DNA from: CAZNDN01 sp964571815
Lineage (GTDB): Bacteria > Fibrobacterota > Chitinivibrionia > Chitinivibrionales > WJKA01
NCBI GenBank assembly: GCA_964571815.1
Contig: CAZNDN010000037.1
Span: 1-30,755 of the forward strand
Length of the DNA: 30,755 nucleotides
Direction: 5' to 3'
The stretch's first letter is position 1, and each line of letters begins with the position of its first letter. Below are positions 18,711 through 24,534 of the stretch, in pieces. A model generated the notes under the pieces. It did not search any database and was not told the DNA's origin. It worked only from the letters and a program-made list of their open reading frames with translations. A program made the position numbers and the translations under genes.

Positions 18711-20138
18711 CTATACGGGGGTATAGTCACCCTCAATCTCCATACCGTCGGGCACCCGGGCCGCCGCAGCCCGCGGGGCCATGATTCGTGTCCGGCCGCG
18801 GATAACAACGTTGGCGCCGAAGGTGACATCGCCTTCAACTCGCAGCGATTCGCATTCGGCCAATGAGGGGCTCCCGTGGGGGAATCGGCTCTCAAGCTGG
18901 TCGATCGTCCGGTAGAATTTCTTGTCCAGCTCCACGAGCGGATTGTCGGTTCGCCGCCGGGGGGCGGGTGAAAGCCGGCCGCCGGCTTCGAGTCGAACGG
19001 AGTCGGATCTGGTCAACAGCAGATCTCCACAGTCTTTCACCGGGAAGAACCGCGTGCGTGGCACACGGATTGCCCCGGCACCCTCAAAGAGCGCAATCGC
19101 CGCCCCCATGGCGGATTCCAACTGAAAGACAGGGGGCGAATCCGGATCGCGTGGATCGAGGGTTTTGGGATTGCAGATCATGGGCAGCGGCAGTGACCCG
19201 CCGCGTGAGGCGAGCTTCTCTGAGAGCTGTTTCAGGTCGATCCAGATGGAATTGGTGTTGAAATAGCGGTGCGTAGTGATGTCGCCGAGCATTCCTTTGT
19301 CGGCATCCGGGGTCTGGGATGACTCTCGAAGCACCAGTCCGCCTTCTCGGGACGTGGCAAGATGTCCTCCCTTGCGATCCATCTCGGTCCGCGCGGCCAC
19401 TTCCATGAGAAACGGGGTTCCGGTTCGAGCCAGGTAGGCGGGAATGCGCATGTCGGGAAGTGCACCGAGGTTGTCGATATTGGAAATGAATGCGTAGCGG
19501 CTGCCGTCGGCCAGAAGCCGATCGAGCATCCCCGACGTCTGGAGGGCGACGTAGAGTTCTCCGTGGCCGGGCGGGTTCCATTCCAGGGTCGGATCGGCGG
19601 GCCATTGCGCCGGGGCAAGCGTGTCTCTGAGAATCTTGGGGAACTTGTGCTGGAGAAACGTCTCTACGCGCAATGTTTGCGGATCGCTGATGCGCCGCAG
19701 TGCGGCCATTGTCTCCCGATGAGTGGAGAAACTGTTCATGAGAACCAGCGGTGTTATGACTCCGCCGCGGCGGTTGAGGTCCTTTACCTGTTCGGCGACA
19801 ATGTCGAGAAAACTTCGGTCCTGCTTGACCTTGAGGATACCTTTCGGACCTTTCAGGCCCATTGATGTTCCCAGACCGCCGTTGAGTCTCAGCACGACGG
19901 TTGCCTTGAGCAGCTTGGCCTCGTCCCCCGGCGCGGGGGGGAGGGTTTCGAGGTCGACAAGGTCACGGTCCCGGAGGGGAGTGATTTCGGACTCGGGAAT
20001 CATTCCCCTCCGGCCGCGCAGAAGTTGGTCGAAGTATTTCCTGAAGCTGTCGATGACCGGTTTGGGCAGCCCTTCACCGGCCATCTTCTCCTCAAAAGGA
20101 CGAAATCGGTTGTCGTTGTCGGACATATACGAACTCAT
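18711..20138 (-). CDS. UTP-glucose-1-phosphate uridylyltransferase, eukaryotic UDPGP type
   Basis: Makes UDP-glucose from UTP and glucose-1-phosphate for glycogen, cell-envelope polysaccharides and glycolipids. The 475-residue length and the nucleotide loop LNGGLGTSMGLKGPKG place it in the UDPGP family of eukaryotes rather than with the short bacterial GalU. Other family marks are WNPPGHGELY, ISNIDNLGA, FNTNSIWIDL and a C-terminal beta-helix-like region (RVEGDVTFGANVVIRGRT). The start MSSYMSDN at ATG 20138 has AAAGG eight bases upstream. The frame extends to 20381 without family similarity and is not used. It is the first gene of the minus-strand block that continues with thyA-folA. Confidence 0.9.
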   Translation of the reverse strand: MSSYMSDNDNRFRPFEEKMAGEGLPKPVIDSFRKYFDQLLRGRRGMIPESEITPLRDRDLVDLETLPPAPGDEAKLLKATVVLRLNGGLGTSMGLKGPKGILKVKQDRSFLDIVAEQVKDLNRRGGVITPLVLMNSFSTHRETMAALRRISDPQTLRVETFLQHKFPKILRDTLAPAQWPADPTLEWNPPGHGELYVALQTSGMLDRLLADGSRYAFISNIDNLGALPDMRIPAYLARTGTPFLMEVAARTEMDRKGGHLATSREGGLVLRESSQTPDADKGMLGDITTHRYFNTNSIWIDLKQLSEKLASRGGSLPLPMICNPKTLDPRDPDSPPVFQLESAMGAAIALFEGAGAIRVPRTRFFPVKDCGDLLLTRSDSVRLEAGGRLSPAPRRRTDNPLVELDKKFYRTIDQLESRFPHGSPSLAECESLRVEGDVTFGANVVIRGRTRIMAPRAAAARVPDGMEIEGDYTPV

Positions 20139-20387
20139 GCTGCTGCCTTTCAGAAGGAAGTAGCCCCTGGGGACTTGTTTACAACAGGGAAATTGGTCGC
20201 CGTCGGTACTAAAATATGTTCGGTGCGGAGGACACAGCCGGGGCGGCAACCTGTCGGCAACCGGACACGTCGATGTGGAGAGGTCGGACAGGCTGATGCG
20301 TGGGCTCGTCCCCGGCGGGCGGCTTAGCCCGATTCCGCGGGTGCCGCACGGCCCGGGATTTCCACAGGAGTTCTGGGGCAAGGTGCT

Positions 20388-20415
20388 TTGCTATATTGTA
20401 ACACATTACTATAAA
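20388..20415 (+). promoter_or_regulatory. Candidate sigma-70-type promoter upstream of a small ORF
   Basis: TTGCTA (20388-20393) and TATAAA (20410-20415) are 16 bases apart in an AT-rich pocket of otherwise GC-rich DNA. It points toward the small frame at 20504 and the kinase operon. It sits in the 613-bp divergent region 20139-20751. Confidence 0.45.
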
Positions 20416-20503
20416 GTGAGTTAGGGGTGTTTTGGTGCAGTTGGTGAAGGTGGTTTGGTGGGGTTGACGGGCGAGGGCGCAGGTTGGTCGAGGAGGAGGA
20501 AAT

Positions 20504-20602
20504 GTGAAGAAATTGCCGGAAGGCGGTGGTGAGCGGGTATGTGCCGGCACCGAGGTGAAGGGGCGGGTTTGTATCGAAGCAGGGCACCTTGACAAGAGGT
20601 AA
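20504..20602 (+). CDS. Possible 32-residue small protein with a strong ribosome binding site
   Basis: A GTG at 20504 is preceded by AGGAGGAGG (20491-20499) at a suitable distance and opens a 32-codon frame ending in TAA at 20600-20602. The peptide is short, charged and has two cysteines (RVCAGTE and RVCIEAG). I recognise no family. The support is the unusually strong Shine-Dalgarno sequence and the promoter-like pair about 90 bp upstream. It could equally be a chance frame in an untranslated leader. No transmembrane or signal segment is visible. Confidence 0.25.
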   Translation: MKKLPEGGGERVCAGTEVKGRVCIEAGHLDKR

Positions 20603-20636
20603 CAACGACGTTTCGGGAGCGGTGTCGGGAAAGCGT

Positions 20637-20664
20637 TTGATTTTTCTCGGCCACAAAGTATATT
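20637..20664 (+). promoter_or_regulatory. Candidate promoter of the kinase-PilZ-reductase-ACP operon
   Basis: TTGATT (20637-20642) and TATATT (20659-20664) are separated by 16 bases, in an AT-rich patch. Transcription from here would give a leader of about 80 bases before the GTG start at 20752. Confidence 0.55.
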
Positions 20665-20751
20665 AGGGGTGTTAATGGGTGTGATCGGCTTTGTTTGACG
20701 GGCTCTGGAAGAGGTCCGGCGCTTTGCGGGGCAACGTACAGGAGGCTTGCA

Positions 20752-21882
20752 GTGTGGAAGGCGGACGCGGCGCAGATGGCTGACATTTCCGCACCCGTAC
20801 CGGCCAGGGTTCTGGTGATCGATGATGAGACCACCGTGTGCATGGCTGTCCGGGACCTTCTGGAACTGTCGGGGCATCGTGCGCAGTATGTCGGTTCCGC
20901 CGAAGAGGGGCTGGAGTACCTCAGTGCTCATCCCGATACCGACGTGGTATTGCTGGATATCATGCTGGGTGTTGGGTTGAATGGGCTTGAAGCTATCACG
21001 GCCATTCGGGAGGAGTACAAGTACGTCCAGGTTATTATGTTTACTTCGCAGGATTCGATCGAGGCCGGTGTGGAGGCCATGCGTCGAGGCGCTTTCGACT
21101 ATGTCATCAAGCCGTTTGATGAAGAAGACTGTTTGAAGAAGGTTGCCGCCGCTGCGGAGAAGAAGCGGCTTGAGCGGCTCAATGATCTTTATCTTGGGAT
21201 TCTGGTTCACGATCTGAAGAATCCGGTTCAGGTTATCAGCGGTGCGGCGGAGCTGTTGGATACGCTGGTTTCTTCTCAGGGTGGGGAGACCGGCCGCCGC
21301 TACATCAAGGTGCTGCGGAGCGGGTTGCACCAGATCGGGATGATGATTGAGAACATTTTGAGCATCACGAAGTTCGAAGCCGGGGCTCTTGTGCCCTCGG
21401 TTGCGCCTCATGTGCCCGAGGATCTCATACGCAGCGCCGTTGAGCCGCTTCGCGGCGATGCGGAGTCCTCGCAGCGCACACTGGAGATTCGCGCCGATTC
21501 GGAGTCCGGCGGACCGGTTCACACCGACGGAGATATGGTGGCGAGGGTTGTGCTCAATATAGTGAGTAACGCGTTGCGATTCACTCCCACGGGGGGACGT
21601 ATTGAGATATCCGTTGGCCGAACCGGGGACGACCGCGTGAAGGTAAGCGTGGGCAATACGGGTTCTTTTGTCGAGGAAAGTGAACGAGAGGCGATTTTCA
21701 ACAAGTTTTCCAGCGTGCAATTGCGAACGAGGGGGGGAGGAGCGCGGAATTTCGGTCTCGGTCTGACCTACAGCAGGATGGCCGTGGAGGCCCTGGGCGG
21801 AGAAATCTGGGTTGACGGCGACCGGGATGAACCTTCGACCGTTTTCCATTTCACCATACTGGACCGCAAAGAGGCAGGTTGA
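20752..21882 (+). CDS. Receiver domain-histidine kinase fusion protein
   Basis: A soluble 376-residue signalling protein. Residues 17-130 are a response-regulator receiver with the acidic pair Asp24/Asp25, phospho-acceptor Asp69 in LLDIML, Thr98 and Lys120 in IKPFD. It is followed by a dimerisation/phosphotransfer helix with His153 in LVHDLKNP and a GHKL ATPase (N-box NIVSNALRF; G-box FGLGLTYSRMAVEALGG). In the first G-box the usual Asp position reads Asn (VGNTGS), a known variant. There is no sensor or membrane segment, so input probably comes through phosphorylation of the receiver by another kinase. GTG 20752 is chosen because AGGAGG lies six bases upstream; no family homology precedes the receiver. 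It starts a four-gene operon, the next ORF beginning one base after its stop. Confidence 0.9.
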   Translation: MWKADAAQMADISAPVPARVLVIDDETTVCMAVRDLLELSGHRAQYVGSAEEGLEYLSAHPDTDVVLLDIMLGVGLNGLEAITAIREEYKYVQVIMFTSQDSIEAGVEAMRRGAFDYVIKPFDEEDCLKKVAAAAEKKRLERLNDLYLGILVHDLKNPVQVISGAAELLDTLVSSQGGETGRRYIKVLRSGLHQIGMMIENILSITKFEAGALVPSVAPHVPEDLIRSAVEPLRGDAESSQRTLEIRADSESGGPVHTDGDMVARVVLNIVSNALRFTPTGGRIEISVGRTGDDRVKVSVGNTGSFVEESEREAIFNKFSSVQLRTRGGGARNFGLGLTYSRMAVEALGGEIWVDGDRDEPSTVFHFTILDRKEAG

Positions 21883-21883
21883 C

Positions 21884-22939
21884 ATGGCGTACGAACGCGT
21901 GAGCAGTGAAGCAGTGCTGGCGGGGAAGATCCGTAAGGATTTTGCCTGGAAGGTCATTTCGGATTTTTCACGCTACCCGGGGTTCATGGAAAACGTGGAC
22001 AAAGTGGAGACGCGGGAGAGCGGGCCGACTGAAGGCATGTCGGAGTGGTTTGTGACGATCGAGGAAGCCCCGCTTCGGTGGCTGGAGAGGGATCATTTCG
22101 ACAGGGAGAGACATGAGATCCGGTTCGAGTCCGTCGACGGGGACTTTGACGAGATCAGCGGGCTTTGGCGTTTGCGGGATCACGAGGGAAGAGGTATCAA
22201 GGTGTTGTTCGATGTGGAATACAACCTGGGTATTCCGGTTATCGAAGACGTGTTGGGTCATGTCTTGCGGGAGAAGATGAAAGGGAATATGGACATGATG
22301 CTCGGGGCGATCGGAAAGGAGCTTGCGGGTTGCCAGATTGAGGAGCGCCGAAGTGCGCGCGTTCCGATCGGTACGCATGCCACCTTGCTTCTGAACGATA
22401 CACCGGTGAGGGCGTACGTGGTTAACGTGTCGGGGCGCGGCATGATGTTCTACTGCGACACGCAATTCAGTGCCCCGGAGATTGTGGTCGGCGTCGGGAA
22501 GGTGAAGGCCCGGGCGGGAAAAATATTCAACGAGGGCAACGGTCGGAGTACCCGGATTATTTTCCGCGACGAGCTATCCGGGAACGACGTGAGCAGGATG
22601 GTCAAGACGCTCCACGGGAGTGCCGTGCGCACTCGAGATCGGGTGGTGATGGAGAAAGACGTCGAGTTGCGGGCCGGTACGCACAGCCAGGTCATTCACC
22701 TGATCGACATTTCCCCGCGCGGCATGCTTGTGAAATCCGAGGCCGTGCCCAATCTTGAGAACGGCTTCACGTTGGCGGGGACGACCATGGGGATGGGCAG
22801 GATTTGTCAAGACGAGGCCGCCCTCGCGACGCGGGTTGTCTTTGACCGTTCGGTGCCGGCCGGGAAGTATCAGCGTTTGCTCAAAAAGCTCGGGGATCTC
22901 TCCCTGGTCGGTTCTACGCAGTTGAAACTGCCGATCTGA
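21884..22939 (+). CDS. START/cyclase-like (SRPBCC) protein with two PilZ domains
   Basis: This 351-residue protein combines an N-terminal SRPBCC domain of the polyketide cyclase/CoQ-binding type (residues 5-145; FAWKVISDFSRYPGFMENV is typical) with two PilZ-like c-di-GMP-binding domains. PilZ 1 shows RxxxR at Arg155/Arg159 and NxSxxG at 181-186 (NVSGRG). PilZ 2 shows RxxxR at Arg249/Arg253 and DxSxxG at 275-280 (DISPRG). SRPBCC folds bind hydrophobic ligands such as lipids or polyketides. The arrangement suggests that c-di-GMP controls handling of such a ligand, but this is inference. The ATG is one base beyond the kinase stop and nine bases separate its stop from the reductase start, so tight cotranscription is likely. 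Confidence 0.85.
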   Translation: MAYERVSSEAVLAGKIRKDFAWKVISDFSRYPGFMENVDKVETRESGPTEGMSEWFVTIEEAPLRWLERDHFDRERHEIRFESVDGDFDEISGLWRLRDHEGRGIKVLFDVEYNLGIPVIEDVLGHVLREKMKGNMDMMLGAIGKELAGCQIEERRSARVPIGTHATLLLNDTPVRAYVVNVSGRGMMFYCDTQFSAPEIVVGVGKVKARAGKIFNEGNGRSTRIIFRDELSGNDVSRMVKTLHGSAVRTRDRVVMEKDVELRAGTHSQVIHLIDISPRGMLVKSEAVPNLENGFTLAGTTMGMGRICQDEAALATRVVFDRSVPAGKYQRLLKKLGDLSLVGSTQLKLPI

Positions 22940-22948
22940 TATAATATT

Positions 22949-24091
22949 ATGCAGCATCCAGAGTCGCCGGCGAAATTCGCGCTCATCGGGCACCCGCCGG
23001 ATCTGCCCCTGTTTCGTGCCTACGTCAGGCACCTCAAACCGGAGAAGACGTTCCGGGACGAGTTGATTCTCAAGCTTTTTGAATGGTCCCCAGCCTACAA
23101 GGTCAGACAATGGGAAGCCCTTGAGATTCCGGGTAAGGGTGTGGCCGACGGTATCATGATCATGGTGCCGTTCCTGCCTGAGATGAAGGATATCAAGCTG
23201 CGCCGGGTAGTGGAGAAAATCGAGGGGGCGCTTGCGATCGCGGCCGACGAAGGGTGTGCGACCGCGGCGCTGGGAGCGTTTACCTCGATTGTACTTTCGG
23301 GGCGTGAGCCGGAACTGTCAAAGAAGTATGGGCTGCGTATCACCTCGGGCAACACGATGACGGCGGCGTTGATTATCCGCTCGATCGAAGAGCTTGTCGA
23401 GAGGTTTGGACTGCGACTTGAGAATCTCGTCATGACTATTATCGGGGCATCCGGGGATATCGGCAGCGGTTGCATGCTGTATTTCGGGAGCCGGGTTGGG
23501 GAGCTGAAGGTTACGGCGCGTAACGTCGATATGCTTCGAGGGATCGTGAAGAAGCAGCGGGAGCACGTGGGCTGCCCGGTCAGGATCGGTGGAGAAGACT
23601 GCAATCGTGCGTTTGCCGGAGAGGCTGATGTGGTGATTCTGGTCACCAGCGCGTACCGGTCAATCCTGAGGCTCGAAGATTTCGGTCGGGGTACTATTGT
23701 TTGCGATGCCTCGGCTCCGCTGAACGTTGAGATCAATGGGAATGGACGTTCCGAAGTGTTTCTGTATCACGGTGGCGTGGCACGACTGCCGTTCGCATTG
23801 GACCCCGGTTTTGATATCGGCCTGGCCGCACCCAACACCATGTATGGATGCATGACCGAGGGAATACTGACTGCCGTCGATCCGGCCCTTCCGGGGTCGT
23901 GGGGGCGGGGCAACATTACGATGGAGAAGCTTCGGGCCTATCTCGGAGTTCTCGACGGGGCGTCCGCGGGGGTGACCGTCGAGTTTTCCACCGGCGACAG
24001 GTTGTATTCCAGTAATGAACTCAAAGAATACGAAAGCACATGGCGACGGTTTCGGCGTGAGGCGCCGCGCGAGGGGAGGGAGAAGTCATGA
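22949..24091 (+). CDS. Homologue of cyanobacterial long-chain acyl-[acyl-carrier-protein] reductase
   Basis: Cyanobacterial acyl-ACP reductase turns fatty acyl-ACP into a fatty aldehyde with NADPH, the first step of alkane formation. This 380-residue protein shares its order of motifs: FALIGHP at the N-terminus, VPFLPEM, ALGAFTSIV (108-115), TSGNTMTAA, the NADPH Rossmann loop IIGASGDIGSG (164-174), VTARN, the conserved YHGGV and a C-terminal SWGRGNITMEKLRAYLG. Cys301 in YGCMTEGILTAV lies where the cyanobacterial enzyme has its acyl-thioester cysteine. It is about 40 residues longer than the cyanobacterial protein, with an N-terminal insert and a C-terminal tail. Automatic annotation might call it a shikimate dehydrogenase-like protein. 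Its overlap (ATGA) with the ACP leader region and the ACP gene itself supports an ACP-bound substrate. No aldehyde deformylating oxygenase is nearby. Confidence 0.85.
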   Translation: MQHPESPAKFALIGHPPDLPLFRAYVRHLKPEKTFRDELILKLFEWSPAYKVRQWEALEIPGKGVADGIMIMVPFLPEMKDIKLRRVVEKIEGALAIAADEGCATAALGAFTSIVLSGREPELSKKYGLRITSGNTMTAALIIRSIEELVERFGLRLENLVMTIIGASGDIGSGCMLYFGSRVGELKVTARNVDMLRGIVKKQREHVGCPVRIGGEDCNRAFAGEADVVILVTSAYRSILRLEDFGRGTIVCDASAPLNVEINGNGRSEVFLYHGGVARLPFALDPGFDIGLAAPNTMYGCMTEGILTAVDPALPGSWGRGNITMEKLRAYLGVLDGASAGVTVEFSTGDRLYSSNELKEYESTWRRFRREAPREGREKS

Positions 24092-24150
24092 GGGGCGCGG
24101 CAGGGACGGTGAAGTGCGGATGCGTGACAACGCGGCAAAAGGAGGAATTG

Positions 24151-24393
24151 GTGACCGACGAATTTCGTGAAAAAGTGTTTGAGGCGATTCGCAAGGAGAT
24201 CGGTGCGGACCCCTCGACGGTGGACCCCGACAAACCCTTGCGGGAGCAGGTAATGGTTGACTCAATGCAGTTCATCAGCCTGATTGCGCGGCTGGAGACG
24301 ATTTTCGACAAGGACATTTCCGTTTCCGCCATGCAGGTTGAGACGCTGAATGAGTTTTTGCGGTTCGTTGCGGAAGAGGTTAAAGCGAAGTAG
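24151..24393 (+). CDS. Acyl carrier protein
   Basis: An 80-residue acyl carrier protein. The phosphopantetheine attachment serine is Ser38 in VMVDSMQF, a DSM variant of the usual DSL. The rest shows the four-helix pattern (EFREKVFEAIRKEIG ... ISLIARLETIFDKDISV ... VETLNEFLRFVAEEV). The GTG at 24151 is chosen because AAAAGGAGG lies five bases upstream; an earlier in-frame ATG at 24088 overlaps the reductase stop but would add an unconserved Cys-containing leader. It is too divergent to be an obvious housekeeping AcpP copy, lacks fab neighbours, and probably serves the adjacent reductase. It ends the operon. Confidence 0.9.
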   Translation: MTDEFREKVFEAIRKEIGADPSTVDPDKPLREQVMVDSMQFISLIARLETIFDKDISVSAMQVETLNEFLRFVAEEVKAK

Positions 24394-24466
24394 GGTCCGG
24401 CAACGGCAGGCGTGATCAAAGGTAGCCATGCCGGTGATGACGGCTTTGCGTGCCTCTGGAGTTGAG

Positions 24467-24520
24467 GAAGAGCACCTCCCTGTCCCCCGGAGTTCACTAC
24501 GCCGGAGGACAGCGCTCTTC
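24467..24520. terminator. Large imperfect inverted repeat between convergent genes
   Basis: GAAGAGC (24467-24473) pairs with GCTCTTC (24514-24520), and CTGTCC-C-CCGG (24480-24490) with CCGG-A-GGACAG (24502-24512) around an 11-base loop. The arms have a six-base bulge on the left and one base on the right. It lies between the ACP stop (24393) and the stop of the convergent secreted protein gene (24535) and could terminate transcription in both directions, though no T-run follows. The rest of 24394-24466 shows nothing recognisable. Confidence 0.45.
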
Positions 24521-24534
24521 TGTGAGCAGTGACA

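Noticed and set aside
20209..21957. 582-codon minus-strand open frame across the kinase gene
   Set aside because: Antisense to an unambiguous receiver-histidine kinase and its promoter region; no family features.
24088..24150. Earlier ATG for the acyl carrier protein, overlapping the reductase stop
   Set aside because: It would add 21 unconserved residues with two Cys; a strong AAAAGGAGG five bases before GTG 24151 gives a standard 80-residue ACP. Translational coupling through the overlap cannot be excluded.
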